Part shown: piece by piece, positions 35,901 through 43,893 of the stretch
Layout: every line of letters begins with the position of its first letter
Position numbering within the stretch: the first letter of the stretch is position 1
Assembly: GCA_016717285.1 (NCBI GenBank)
Contig: JADKFU010000004.1
Coordinates: forward strand, 1-64,000
Reading direction: 5' to 3'
DNA length: 64,000 nucleotides
Origin: Chitinophagaceae bacterium
GTDB lineage: Bacteria; Bacteroidota; Bacteroidia; Chitinophagales; UBA10324
The notes under the pieces: generated by a model
Seen by the model: only the letters and a program-made list of their open reading frames with translations
What the model was told of the DNA's origin: nothing
Databases searched by the model: none
Translations under genes and position numbers: made by a program

Positions 35901-36029
35901 ACATCGTACGATGCGATCATGAATCATCAGTTTTATACAGGTTGCGGAAAAGAAGATTGCAGGTGGTGCGACTTTGTGAGAAACAATTATTCGGTCGTTG
36001 CCATTCCTGATAATAATGAAGAGAACTAA
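32901..36029 (+). CDS. UvrD/PcrA-type helicase fused to Fe-S RecB-family nuclease
   Basis: A 1042-residue SF1A helicase-nuclease, probably acting on DNA ends. Helicase motifs are in order: NENQRLAVATIEGP (Q), GPGTGKT (I, about residue 41), CLTYTEAGA (Ia), DEFQDTN (II), GDDDQGIYEFQGA (III), ENYRSTQ (IV), CHSAKGLEFEHVFL (V) and LFYVGMTRAKEGLHIS (VI). From about residue 780 the C-terminus is a PDDEXK_1 nuclease: SPSSLNAYLDCPIRFYY, GKLDKIE, VIDYKTGS and a terminal GCGKEDCRWCDF. The Cys of LDCPIRF plus the last three cysteines form the four-Cys iron-sulfur clasp of AddB/Cas4-type nucleases. A partner gene starts 14 bases after the stop. Confidence 0.93.
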   Translation: MPESNITANYTAAFTKEMQRLNENQRLAVATIEGPVLVIAGPGTGKTQIIATRIGHMLATTEAQIQPHNILCLTYTEAGAIAMRKRLLKIIGTDAHRITIETFHAFCNTVIQQNIEYFGRRDLELLSDLERFALLEEIINELEPAHPLRRLKGAVYFEAGRLQQLFNTMKQEDWTVEHLSEQADLYIKDLPNRDEYIYKRNTKDKKKGDLKENDIAAEKEKMELLKSAARLFPVYKMKMEKLGRYDYHDMILWVIQEFQRNENLLRSFQERYQYILVDEFQDTNGAQNEIINLLTNYWEAPNIFCVGDDDQGIYEFQGARIRNIVDFMQRYAASLQTIVLKENYRSTQAILDAAKKVIDNNQLRLAAVDTALEKKLLAALPDRKISAAVPVVNEYANDMQETAGITQHILALQQQGVPLHEIAILYYRHAHADMLLQLFEKKSIPYQVNRSINILGQVEIQQLLNIIRYLDQELRKPYTNDALLFEIMHSRWFGLQPCDIATISFFANDEKKPQPWLLLMKSEKFLASLPLVDAEAIRRFRKTVEHWLGEAKNLTLPMLFEKIINESGYLKWVLLSDDKPWNLQVLHTLFDFVKNEAAKYSGLSLSNFLNMVEQMETHAIRLNVEKTIASRDGVLFSTCHSAKGLEFEHVFLISCSDNGWEKAGSGAKNYTLPDTLTFTSEENKTESLRRLFYVGMTRAKEGLHISYATQNDKGKQKVASQFVTETGIMPTTITIDESVMVATLGDLLKEAPLPVAAKIEEALVEKRLQYFALSPSSLNAYLDCPIRFYYENIIRIPKAPNDSMAFGSAVHYALQRLFEKMKTSADQFPAKEIMVNDFIAYMLRSKLSFTEKQFTNRMELGKQLLPSFYDFYVTKWNKTVVLEYFIQDIEVNGVPLKGKLDKIEFSGDEVNVIDYKTGSLLNARKNKKLNPPDEENPIGGDYWRQLVFYKILLDNLKTKNWKMKTGIIDFIEEDAKSGGFHQFPLQVTAEEVNVVKEQIKTSYDAIMNHQFYTGCGKEDCRWCDFVRNNYSVVAIPDNNEEN

Positions 36030-36043
36030 AATTGAAAAAGGAT

Positions 36044-37024
36044 ATGAATGATCAGTACCCAGAAGGCTTGAAGCGATTTATCGTGCAGCTCAATAAGCTC
36101 TCACCATTTTTAAACGCAGCATCGAAGTCTCCGACACCTGCGCTTACTTTGTTTGAGTCTGCCGCCCGTCAGTATACATTTTACCTGGAAGCATTGGCCC
36201 GTATCTACCGCAAAATTCATGATGAGACTGCTTTCAACAATCTAAGAAAGGAGTTCAAGCTGTTAGAAGATCAGTTGGGCAGCGTGGACTTTTATAATAC
36301 CTATTACCAGGAATTTTTAAAACTGGAAAGCTTTCCATCACAACTCCTGGAATACTTCAAAAATAAAACTGATGTTGAACTCATCGCTTTGCAAAAATTG
36401 CTTGATGAAAAAAAATGGACTGACGTTGAAGGAGGAATGATTTCACAACTTATTCAGAAGCTCGGCAAAATGGCATGGCTCAATCCCGATAAGGATAGAA
36501 AGGCGATTGCGGATTTTTTAAACGAAGAGTGGAAAGATTTCAGAAAGGATTTTAAAAAGGAAAAGTTTGATTTCACTTTACTGGAGCAGGGTGTACATGA
36601 ATTTCGCAGGCAATTGCGGTGGTTCAGTATTTATGCGCAGGCGCTCGACGGATTGATTCAACTGAAAGACAATCCTGAACATGCCGCTGAACTGAGCAAA
36701 TACCTTACACCGGAAATTCTGAATTCACCGTTTAATAAAATGCCGGCTGGCCAGGAGAGTGTTACTCCCATATATATTTCTGCGCCTGATTTCTATGTAA
36801 CCAGTTGGTTGATCAATGAGATCGGCACATTGAAAGATGAGGGTTTGCGCATCCATACCCTTGTTGAAGCCATCAGTGCAACAGGAATGAAAAGTAAAAC
36901 AGAAGCAACAGGTTATGCTGCTTCATTGCTTAAAGTAAGTCAAGAAGCAGGAAAAACTCTTTCAAAAAAGGCAAGCTCAGTTGCAGGAGAATTGATGGGG
37001 GAAATAAGTATGAAGTATGAATAG
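36044..37024 (+). CDS. Helicase-linked helical protein of unknown function
   Basis: A 326-residue cytoplasmic protein that I do not recognise. It starts at ATG 36044, preceded by AAAAAGGA, 14 bases after the helicase-nuclease stop; a TTG at 36032 is also in frame. The chain is mostly charged helix, with LFESAARQYTFYLEALARIY near the N-terminus, EWKDFRKDFKKEKFD in the middle and VHEFRRQLRWFSIYAQALDG around residue 190. The last has the look of a CHAD-domain helix (vHelR...lR). A small C-terminal region, SLLKVSQEAGKTLSKKASSV, follows. Tight linkage suggests an accessory subunit of the helicase-nuclease or a polyphosphate/nucleic-acid binding protein. Both ideas are inference. Confidence 0.65.
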   Translation: MNDQYPEGLKRFIVQLNKLSPFLNAASKSPTPALTLFESAARQYTFYLEALARIYRKIHDETAFNNLRKEFKLLEDQLGSVDFYNTYYQEFLKLESFPSQLLEYFKNKTDVELIALQKLLDEKKWTDVEGGMISQLIQKLGKMAWLNPDKDRKAIADFLNEEWKDFRKDFKKEKFDFTLLEQGVHEFRRQLRWFSIYAQALDGLIQLKDNPEHAAELSKYLTPEILNSPFNKMPAGQESVTPIYISAPDFYVTSWLINEIGTLKDEGLRIHTLVEAISATGMKSKTEATGYAASLLKVSQEAGKTLSKKASSVAGELMGEISMKYE

Positions 37025-37048
37025 TCTGGTGTTAAACCTGAATTGCAG

Positions 37049-37119
37049 TCAACTTTAGCAGGGTTTGCAGTTGTAATTCACAAGGAGGTTACAGGTGCTG
37101 ACCCTGCCAAAGTTTACTC
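37049..37119. repeat. Dispersed palindromic repeat, copy 1
   Basis: The arms AACTTTAGCAGGGTTTGCAG and GACCCTGCCAAAGTTTACTC frame about 30 bases. Related copies are at 45861-45927 and 61490-61582. It lies between convergent genes, so it may double as a bidirectional terminator. Confidence 0.75.
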
Positions 37120-37141
37120 CACTGAGTGATAATTTTATACC

Positions 37142-37969
37142 TCACTTATGGCTCACAAAAATCGGCAGCGATTGATTCTTCAATAATTTGGAAGCAGCAC
37201 TTCTTGAAAAGAATCTGGATACTGCATTGCGCCCGAATGCTCCCATGATGATCAATGGATTTTTTAATCGTTCGGCGATATTTAAGATGGCTTCTTCTGC
37301 TTCACCGGTGAAGTTTTCCGTTTCTACATGGCGGTAGTGAATGGATATGTATTCCTGCATCAGGTTCTGGTAATCAAGCACCTCTTCTTTGGTTCTGGTA
37401 ATAGATAGTATAGTCGCTGGTAATTCCTGCGACAGGTTGGGAAACAACTGGGTAAACTGTTTTATGGCGTACACTGACGGTGCTTTTCCATCGAAGGAAA
37501 GCAACAGACTTTCCATAGGATTGAACTGATCAGGAACTGCCATTACCGGACATTCCGCGTCCAGCAGCACATCCTTCAAAAAACTTGCTTCGCCCATTAC
37601 GTTGGAAAAAAAAGTGCGGTAGCCAATCACAATCAGGTCTGCGAACAGACTTTCCCGCACCAGTTCATTTACCGGTACGCCTTTGTCGAGGTGCACCTGG
37701 TAACTGATACCTCTTTGCTTACAGATACTTTCAAATTTTGAAATGCTCTCTGAGAATTTACCGTCATCCTCATGTTCCATTTTTTCAAGCAGTGCAGCAT
37801 TAAAGGTGAAATAATCTTCCCCAAACAAAGTAGCATACCCAACGTAACTGAGGTCTTCGATAAAAACTCCGACAATCATTGCTCCTTCATTACCGGAGAG
37901 ATGGAAAGCATATTCAAGAGCACCTTCAGAGAACACTGTGCCGTCAAATGCAACAAGGATTTTTTTCAT
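37142..37969 (-). CDS. Tandem universal stress protein
   Basis: A 275-residue cytoplasmic protein with two UspA domains. The first (residues 1-145) has MKKILVAFDGTVFSEGALEYAFHL in two pieces, ADLIVIGYRTFF and AECPVMAVPD. The second is more diverged and ends NPLIIMGAFGRNAVSRFFSRSAASKLLKNQ and LPIFVSHK, retaining the G-x(9)-G(S/T)-like ATP loop. Tandem Usp proteins are common in Bacteroidota and act in stress signalling or nucleotide binding; the particular signal is not known. It is a single gene convergent with the helicase unit. Confidence 0.9.
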   Translation of the reverse strand: MKKILVAFDGTVFSEGALEYAFHLSGNEGAMIVGVFIEDLSYVGYATLFGEDYFTFNAALLEKMEHEDDGKFSESISKFESICKQRGISYQVHLDKGVPVNELVRESLFADLIVIGYRTFFSNVMGEASFLKDVLLDAECPVMAVPDQFNPMESLLLSFDGKAPSVYAIKQFTQLFPNLSQELPATILSITRTKEEVLDYQNLMQEYISIHYRHVETENFTGEAEEAILNIAERLKNPLIIMGAFGRNAVSRFFSRSAASKLLKNQSLPIFVSHK

Positions 37970-38141
37970 ACAGGAAAATTTAAGAATGACACACTTTACT
38001 CAACAACTAACCTTCACACAAAGTAAATTCTTCATGATTAAAAAAACTGTCCGGCTTTGTTAAAACAGTGAGTCCATAAAATTATGGAATTGAGAGAAGT
38101 ATATTCAAAAATAATCTCTCACCGCAACAGGTTGAATGAAC

Positions 38142-39236
38142 CTAAGCTGAATGACTGATTGGTCGGTTTGCGTTCCTACCTGTTTCATGTTCCATAAAAG
38201 CTGAATTGGCTTTTCGCGATAGCTGAAATTGTACAATTACCATTGCCGTTAACAGCAACAATGCAATTAACTGATGAAGCACACCGAAAGTAACGGGAAT
38301 CTTTCCAAGCGAATTAATAAGTGTAAGAATTCCAAGCAGCACCTGAACTGTTACCAGCAGCGGCAACATCAGCAAAATGTTTTTTAGAAAAGGTGTTGCA
38401 ACTTGCCTGCGGCATTTCCAGTAAAAGACAAACATGCAAATGGCAATTGTATATCCCAGTGAACGATGCACGACTTGTATCATTCCAATATTGCTTATAA
38501 AATTAGATAACCATGGTCGCTGAAGAAATATCCCGTGCGGAATATAGCCGGCTCCGATTTTTGGAAAGGTTGGATAGAAAAGCGCTGCTTTATTACCTGC
38601 CATCAATCCGCCGTAAAAAATCTGCAGGAATAAGAGGGTCAGCAGTATTGTTGAAAAATTCTTCATGGAAAGTATAGCGCCCGCATCGTGTTCCGGTTGC
38701 AATAATTCAAGTGCTACCCAAAGCAGGTAGCAATATAAAATCAAAGCAAGTATCAGATGCGCGCTGAGGTTGATTGGATTCACCCAGGGCTTGTCGATCA
38801 AGCCACTCTGCACCATAATCCATCCAAGCAAACCCTGTAATGCGCCCAGCACAAAAATGAACAGCAGCTTTTTACCTAATTCCCGGTCAATCATTTTTTT
38901 CACGATAAAATACAGGAACGGTATAATGAAAGCAAAACCCATTAGCCTGGCCCAGAGACGATGTAGAAATTCCCACCAGAAAATAGATTTAAAACTCTCC
39001 ACAGTCATATCGCTGTTCATCAGTTTATACTGCGGAAAGTGTTTGTATTGATCAAAAGCCCGTTGCCATTCAGTATTATTCATCGGAGGAATAGCACCCA
39101 TGATCACATCCCATTGAGTGATGGAAAGGCCCGAACCTGTGAGCCGTGTGATGCCACCGAGCAAGACCTGTATCATGATCATAAATACGCCAGCCAATAG
39201 CCAATAGCCAACAAGTTTGTTAGAAGGGGAAGTCAT
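38142..39236 (-). CDS. ctaA: Heme A synthase (CtaA/COX15 family)
   Basis: An inner-membrane monooxygenase that converts heme O to heme A for aa3-type oxidases. The 364-residue protein has about eight transmembrane helices. COX15 signatures are LLGGITRLTGSGLSITQWDV and the heme-ligand helices WEFLHRLWARLMG, INLSAHLILALILY, MIQVVHRSLGYTIA and GVLHQLIALLLL, which carry the four conserved His residues. The frame opens at 39302, but MTSPSNKLVGYW (39236) is the usual family start. It indicates a heme-copper oxidase and an aerobic respiratory capacity, alongside the hydrogenase. Confidence 0.92.
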   Translation of the reverse strand: MTSPSNKLVGYWLLAGVFMIMIQVLLGGITRLTGSGLSITQWDVIMGAIPPMNNTEWQRAFDQYKHFPQYKLMNSDMTVESFKSIFWWEFLHRLWARLMGFAFIIPFLYFIVKKMIDRELGKKLLFIFVLGALQGLLGWIMVQSGLIDKPWVNPINLSAHLILALILYCYLLWVALELLQPEHDAGAILSMKNFSTILLTLLFLQIFYGGLMAGNKAALFYPTFPKIGAGYIPHGIFLQRPWLSNFISNIGMIQVVHRSLGYTIAICMFVFYWKCRRQVATPFLKNILLMLPLLVTVQVLLGILTLINSLGKIPVTFGVLHQLIALLLLTAMVIVQFQLSRKANSAFMEHETGRNANRPISHSA

Positions 39237-39334
39237 GAGCAGAGAAAAAAATGCGATGGCGAAAATACAACAGAAACCATTGCCTGAAATGATACCATTC
39301 AAAAAGAAAATGAATTCGCAATCATCGCTGTAAT

Positions 39335-39369
39335 CTAAAAAGAAAGCCGGTCCTTAACGGAACCGGCTT
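39335..39369 (-). terminator. Rho-independent terminator, leftward
   Basis: Read leftwards, AAGCCGGTTCC-gttaa-GGACCGGCTT is followed by TCTTTTT. It ends the lipoprotein gene at 39399-40103, 30 bases past its stop. Confidence 0.8.
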
Positions 39370-39398
39370 GTCTGAAGATTTTAAAAAGAGAAAGAAAA

Positions 39399-40103
39399 TT
39401 ATTTTAATTGTCTGTTTACCAACAAACCATCCTTCTTCATTTGTTCAAACACAAGTGCAGTGTAGGTTGCACTTTCTGTTGCCATATCAACCGGGTTGTA
39501 AACTTCTGATTGAACAGAATACAACAAAACATTTGTATTAGCATCAAACAGATTGCCCTCCAGATAATAGGTCTGATCCGTTTCATAATAGCCGGGCGTG
39601 GTAACCACCGAGCTTGTATAATTATAATATCCGTAAGGACTTCTGTAATAACCACCATACGCGCCGTATCCACCATAAGCACCACCATAGTAAGTTCCAC
39701 CGTAGCCATAACCATAACTTGGAGTATAGGTAGTGGTTCCCTGAACATACCGGGTTTCGCTTTTGCTGTTAATTAAGGCAACCGTAAAAATGAGATCGCA
39801 TCCATTCTCTTTTATTTTTTGAATCAGCAGGCTCGTATCAATTGTAGAGGTATTGGGTGGAAAAATATCAAGACTCTTAAGTGTCCCAATTCCATAAGCT
39901 TTTGCTGCATTCGCAAGGTCATTTTCCACAGTGGTCTTTGCTGCAAGACTACCGGAAAGAACCGCAATAAAAACTTTTTTGTAGTTGGGTTTAGCGGCAA
40001 TTGCTTCTTTGTTAACCCATGAACCGGTAATTTCCTGAGATACGCCGCAAGATGAAATTCCGATTACCCATGTAAGAAGTAAAATGTAGATTATGTTTTT
40101 CAT
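39399..40103 (-). CDS. DUF4136-like lipoprotein with Gly/Tyr-rich insert
   Basis: A 234-residue lipoprotein (lipobox IGISSC). The N-terminal part ITGSWVNKEAIAAKPNYKKV and KENGCDLIFTVALINSKSET fits the DUF4136/GNA1162-like fold of small outer-membrane lipoproteins. It is interrupted around residues 130-165 by a Gly/Tyr repeat (YGYGYGGTYYGGAYGGYG and onward), then resumes YYETDQTYYLEGNLFDANTN. The last section resembles the family C-terminal helix. The insert is low complexity and may be a surface loop. It has its own terminator and no partner gene. Function unknown. Confidence 0.7.
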   Translation of the reverse strand: MKNIIYILLLTWVIGISSCGVSQEITGSWVNKEAIAAKPNYKKVFIAVLSGSLAAKTTVENDLANAAKAYGIGTLKSLDIFPPNTSTIDTSLLIQKIKENGCDLIFTVALINSKSETRYVQGTTTYTPSYGYGYGGTYYGGAYGGYGAYGGYYRSPYGYYNYTSSVVTTPGYYETDQTYYLEGNLFDANTNVLLYSVQSEVYNPVDMATESATYTALVFEQMKKDGLLVNRQLK

Positions 40104-40184
40104 GCCCCAAATGTATGCAATTCAGCTATTATTGCGCCTCCACAGTTGAAATAATGTGAAGCTGAAGCATTTTATATATGCCTG

Positions 40185-41603
40185 TTATTGATTAAAAACG
40201 ACGTTCTGATTGGTTTTCCTATTCACGCCCAGTTCAATGTTCTCATCCCCGGTTTCATAAGGTAAAAAAGTCAGAATCAGTTGCAGCATTTCATCGGTGG
40301 TGCGCATACTGCCGTTTCTTCCTTCCACTTCCTGAGGAGGATCGTGCGGATTGTTTGGATTCGCAGTGGTATTATCCATCACAGCCACCACTTCAATGGT
40401 TGATCCTGCGGGAATGTGCAGCATTTTTTCATACGTATAAAAATATTGCCAGCGAAAATCCCAATGGTTAATGCGTATCAGTGGAAGTGTATCACCGTTA
40501 GGTTTCAATGCATAAGCAACAAATGATTTGCCCAGCAAATGCATGTGCGGGTTGACAGTAAGCAATGAGATGTCGCTCAGTATTTTTGCCCGGGTAATAA
40601 ATGTCATCACTGTATCAGGTGGAATTACGAGGAATGGAACAATATCTGATATTCCAAGTGTACCAAGTTGAATTTCCTGCACAGGTCTTTTGGATGGAGT
40701 AGCTCCAAAAAAAATATTTACATACGACGTATCCAGCACATCTTCCATTGCAGGTCCGTAATGAATATCGTTCAGGTAAATGATGCCCTTTCTTTTTACA
40801 AAAAATCCACCGATACTTTCCGGATATAACATGGTGATGACGCCTGGCAAGTAGTTGGTAGCAGAATGAATGTAATGATCATTGCCGGGATAGCTGCCGT
40901 CATCATTCAGCAAATTCATTTTCCTGAAAACTGATTCACGCGTCTCCTCTTTTGTATCAAGCGCATATTCACCCGCGAAAATGTTTTGCTTCTTATCATC
41001 ATCATAAAAAATAATCCGGCCGTTCACATGGTGTACCAGTTTGCTGCCTGGCACAAATTCAATGGCCCTGATAAAAGTATCACTGGCCAATTCAAACGGA
41101 ATTTTCATTACCATGAAACGGTCGGTATGATCACCCTTCACGAGGAAAGGTTTTATTTTCAACACCATGTCGGGTTTTCCGATCATTGAGCCTGTCGGAA
41201 ATTGTGGAGCAGGCGGAATTTTTGAGGAGTCTCCTATTGGCGCCCCCGCATCTACCCATTGATTAATAATGGAAACCTGGTCTGCCGATAATTGATTCTC
41301 TCCAAGAAAATGAGTGTAAGAAGGATCTGCAGGCCATGGCGGCATAATACCTTTGTTAATGATTTCGCGGATGGTTTTGCTGCGCTTGGCTACATCTTTA
41401 TAACTGATAAGTGAAAAAGGAGCCGGTGTTCCTGGTCTGTGACACTTAGTGCATTTATCGTAGATAATTGGAGCAACGTCATTCGAAAATGTTATCGCAT
41501 TTTTTTGTGAGCATGACAAAAAAGTTACTGCAACCAGAAAGAAAATAACACCCATCATAAACTGGTGTGTAATACAATTAATGCGTGCAAATTTATTTTT
41601 CAT
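40185..41603 (-). CDS. Cytochrome c / copper type II monooxygenase-like lipoprotein
   Basis: A 472-residue exported protein (lipobox TFLSC). An N-terminal heme c motif IIYDKCTKCHRPG is followed by PFSLISYKDV and MPPWPADP, typical of the c-type domain that precedes copper monooxygenase-like proteins. The C-terminal two thirds has LVHHVNG, IHYGPAM and LTVNPHMHLLGKSF, the His-rich copper-site motifs of the ascorbate-dependent (PHM-like) fold. Relatives are often fused to, or encoded beside, a redoxin; here the redoxin gene is next upstream with 107 bases between. The substrate is unknown. The start at 41603 has an Arg/Asn-rich n-region; a Met 15 residues on is an alternative. Confidence 0.75.
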   Translation of the reverse strand: MKNKFARINCITHQFMMGVIFFLVAVTFLSCSQKNAITFSNDVAPIIYDKCTKCHRPGTPAPFSLISYKDVAKRSKTIREIINKGIMPPWPADPSYTHFLGENQLSADQVSIINQWVDAGAPIGDSSKIPPAPQFPTGSMIGKPDMVLKIKPFLVKGDHTDRFMVMKIPFELASDTFIRAIEFVPGSKLVHHVNGRIIFYDDDKKQNIFAGEYALDTKEETRESVFRKMNLLNDDGSYPGNDHYIHSATNYLPGVITMLYPESIGGFFVKRKGIIYLNDIHYGPAMEDVLDTSYVNIFFGATPSKRPVQEIQLGTLGISDIVPFLVIPPDTVMTFITRAKILSDISLLTVNPHMHLLGKSFVAYALKPNGDTLPLIRINHWDFRWQYFYTYEKMLHIPAGSTIEVVAVMDNTTANPNNPHDPPQEVEGRNGSMRTTDEMLQLILTFLPYETGDENIELGVNRKTNQNVVFNQ

Positions 41604-41710
41604 CTTGTTAAATACTTTGCCAAGATAGCATTACAACAGAAAAGCTGACGCACTTTAATACTGATCACAAACGAACAGGGTTTGTATCCATTCACCAATT
41701 GCTTTGCAAT

Positions 41711-42289
41711 TTATTCTATGTAACAACCAATAGCTTTTGTGGAATCAGGTGAAACAGGTTTGTTTTGAAGCAGGGCACTCACGGCATCAGTCAGATAATG
41801 AGCAGTAACAATTGGACGCACCTTGCCAATCTCATAACCCCAGTTATCAATCATGCCACGATAAAGTATTGCGCCGTTATTACTTACCAGGAAAGCCTCA
41901 GGCGTTATGGTTGCCCGGAGCTTTTTTTGCAGCACAAATTCGGGATCCAGCAGTATTGGGAATTGTAAACGGTTTTTTCCGCTGTACGCAATGATTTCAT
42001 TTTCCGGATAATTTTTTCCGGCAACTACTCCGATCAGCAGAATGTTTTGTTTCTTAAAAACGCTGTCCAGTTCACGCAATGTTTTTCCATAGGAGTTGCA
42101 AAAAGGACATTCAGGCTGAAGAAAAACAATAACCGATGCCTTTTTTGAATGAAGTTCTGAAAAGGGAAAATTTTCATGCTGAACTGAAATAAGTTCAACT
42201 GAAAATAAATCTGATGTCGTTTTTTTGTTTGAACAACCGGAAATATAAAATGACAAAAGAAACAATGCGAAAAGCAAAAGTGATTTCAT
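41711..42289 (-). CDS. Redoxin (TlpA/AhpC-like) lipoprotein
   Basis: A 192-residue lipoprotein (lipobox FYISGC) with a thioredoxin-like fold. FPFSELHSKKASVIVFLQPECPFCNSYG carries the CPFC redox pair, seen in two parts. TPEAFLVSNNGAILYRGMID has the cis-Pro (TPE) and the conserved strand. It ends SPDSTKAIGCYIE, a C-terminal Cys motif (GC.IE) typical of redoxins paired with cytochrome/copper monooxygenase proteins. The frame opens at 42340, but the ATG at 42289 starts a proper signal peptide. The next gene (40185-41603) is the expected partner. Periplasmic redox role inferred. Confidence 0.8.
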   Translation of the reverse strand: MKSLLLFALFLLSFYISGCSNKKTTSDLFSVELISVQHENFPFSELHSKKASVIVFLQPECPFCNSYGKTLRELDSVFKKQNILLIGVVAGKNYPENEIIAYSGKNRLQFPILLDPEFVLQKKLRATITPEAFLVSNNGAILYRGMIDNWGYEIGKVRPIVTAHYLTDAVSALLQNKPVSPDSTKAIGCYIE

Positions 42290-42449
42290 AACACAACAAT
42301 TCGATTCAAAGGTAATCTGCCAATTGTAAATGAAATTCAAATTGTTTCACAATCTTCAAATTTTTCCTACTGAATAATTGCGTTAGGTTCAGTTAATCTC
42401 CATTTTTACCTAACTAAAAATTAACAACTTTGCTCACCCAATAAATTAA

Positions 42450-42926
42450 ATGTCTCTTATCATTTTAACAACTTCAATCAATGCACCGATTCAGCGCTGC
42501 TTTGATCTTTCACGGAGTATTGATCTGCATATGCATTCCACTTCCAAAACAAAAGAGAAAGCTATTGCCGGCGTTACTGCAGGATTGATCGGATCGAATG
42601 AATCAGTTATCTGGCGTGCCAAACATCTAGGTGTTTACCAGCAACTTACAGTCGCGATTACGGCATTTGACAACCCAAATTCATTTACGGATACCATGGT
42701 GAAAGGCATTTTCAAAAGCATGCAACATGAACATCGATTTGAATCAAAGGGAAATACAACCATCATGACTGATCATCTCCATTTTAAAGCGCCACTCGGA
42801 ATATTGGGAACGCTGGCCGAAAAATTATTTCTCACCGATTATATGAAATGCTTTCTGCTGGAAAGAAATCAAATGATTAAAACAGTGGCTGAATCCGAAA
42901 CATGGAGAAAATACCTTCCTTCCTGA
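42450..42926 (+). CDS. SRPBCC (START-like) family protein
   Basis: A 158-residue cytoplasmic protein of the polyketide-cyclase/SRPBCC fold. The first strand ILTTSINAPIQRCFDLSRSIDLH and the region ESVIWRAKHLGVYQQLTVAI are characteristic, as is the end LFLTDYMKCFLLERNQMIK with its long C-terminal helix. Members in Bacteroidota are described as hypothetical or cell-division-inhibitor-like without evidence. They bind small hydrophobic ligands by fold analogy only. CAACTTTG, one mismatch from the -7 box, lies about 20 bases upstream of the ATG. Confidence 0.8.
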   Translation: MSLIILTTSINAPIQRCFDLSRSIDLHMHSTSKTKEKAIAGVTAGLIGSNESVIWRAKHLGVYQQLTVAITAFDNPNSFTDTMVKGIFKSMQHEHRFESKGNTTIMTDHLHFKAPLGILGTLAEKLFLTDYMKCFLLERNQMIKTVAESETWRKYLPS

Positions 42927-42962
42927 GAAGAATTTGTAATCATGGAATGACTCACAAACCTG

Positions 42963-43526
42963 TTACGTACCTTTTTCCAAATCATTTCTAAGGGCATCAA
43001 TATGCTGCAACATATTACTCAGTCCGCCTGCAAGAAAACATACGATGGCCAGCCAATATCCAAAAACATAATCAATATGCAACAGGTAATTGCTGATGCC
43101 ACCGGATTGTTTTTCAAGTGAACTGTCGAGCTGTATGCGCATCAACATCAACGAAAGTGCGCCACCAAGTCCAACCGCACTCAGTATCATTTCTTTTTGC
43201 AGAAAGAAAAGGAAACTTAATACCAACCCGCTGATTGCAAGTACCCATGCAGCTACCGCGAAATAATTGCGGTTGATGGTCTGATCTTGAATTTCCGTTT
43301 CCTCATGACTTTCCGTGCTATTCAATTCATTTGATTGATCGGCATTCTGCTGTATGTTCAACTTAGATCCGGTTACCAATTCGATTCCACTGATAGTCGC
43401 CAGATTTTTTTCATTACACTTCACATTCATGAACGGGAGAAAAAAACAAATGATCGCCATCCCAAAACTTGCAGAAGAAATATATTTTGATTGAATCAAT
43501 GTCGGCTCTTTTTTCAAAAATACCAT
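42963..43526 (-). CDS. Four-helix membrane protein of unknown function
   Basis: A 187-residue inner-membrane protein. Predicted helices are at about 19-33 (FGMAIICFFLPFMNV), 90-110 (FAVAAWVLAISGLVLSFLFF), 113-130 (MILSAVGLGGALSLMLM) and 150-172 (GYWLAIVCFLAGGLSNML). Between helices 1 and 2 is a polar, acidic loop of about 50 residues (NQQNADQS to ETEIQDQ). I do not recognise the family. It is convergent with the SRPBCC gene, 36 bases between stops, and has no obvious partner. Confidence 0.65.
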   Translation of the reverse strand: MVFLKKEPTLIQSKYISSASFGMAIICFFLPFMNVKCNEKNLATISGIELVTGSKLNIQQNADQSNELNSTESHEETEIQDQTINRNYFAVAAWVLAISGLVLSFLFFLQKEMILSAVGLGGALSLMLMRIQLDSSLEKQSGGISNYLLHIDYVFGYWLAIVCFLAGGLSNMLQHIDALRNDLEKGT

Positions 43527-43879
43527 TTCAGTCTTATTACAGGTGCTTTGCTTTCAAATGAATTGACAATAGTCAACTTTCAGTTTATAGCGCTCAACAT
43601 CGCATGTAGTGGGTGTACGACAATCTATAAAAATATCTGTTCAGACTTTCTTAACGCTTAACAAAATACAAAGACAGATCGCCAGAGTTTGTTTTTGCTT
43701 ATTGGACTGAATTCATTACCAAAATGTTTAAAAAAGAGTCGCTCGCAAAGTCGCAAAGGCCGAAAAGGAAATAAGGGTATTTAACTTCGCGGGATTTGCG
43801 CCTTTGTGAAAAAAACCAAATGGTGGAAATGTAGTACACCCCATGTAGTCAATCATTTCAAAAATGAATGATCATCTCC
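43527..43879. other. 350-base gap before cysS, with repeat-like words
   Basis: No gene is supported. Around 43740-43815 there are the tcgcaaagtcgcaaaggc and ggatttgcgcctttgtg words that recur in Bacteroidota gaps; related words occur near 60630-60660. The right end carries the cysS promoter. Confidence 0.5.
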
Positions 43880-43887
43880 TATCTTTG
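43880..43887 (+). promoter_or_regulatory. -7 promoter element (TATCTTTG) that fixes the cysS start
   Basis: TATCTTTG ends six bases before the ATG at 43894 and lies inside the frame that opens at 43864. The upstream ATG therefore cannot be the start of this transcript, and the mRNA is leaderless or nearly so. Confidence 0.5.
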
Positions 43888-43893
43888 CGCGCC

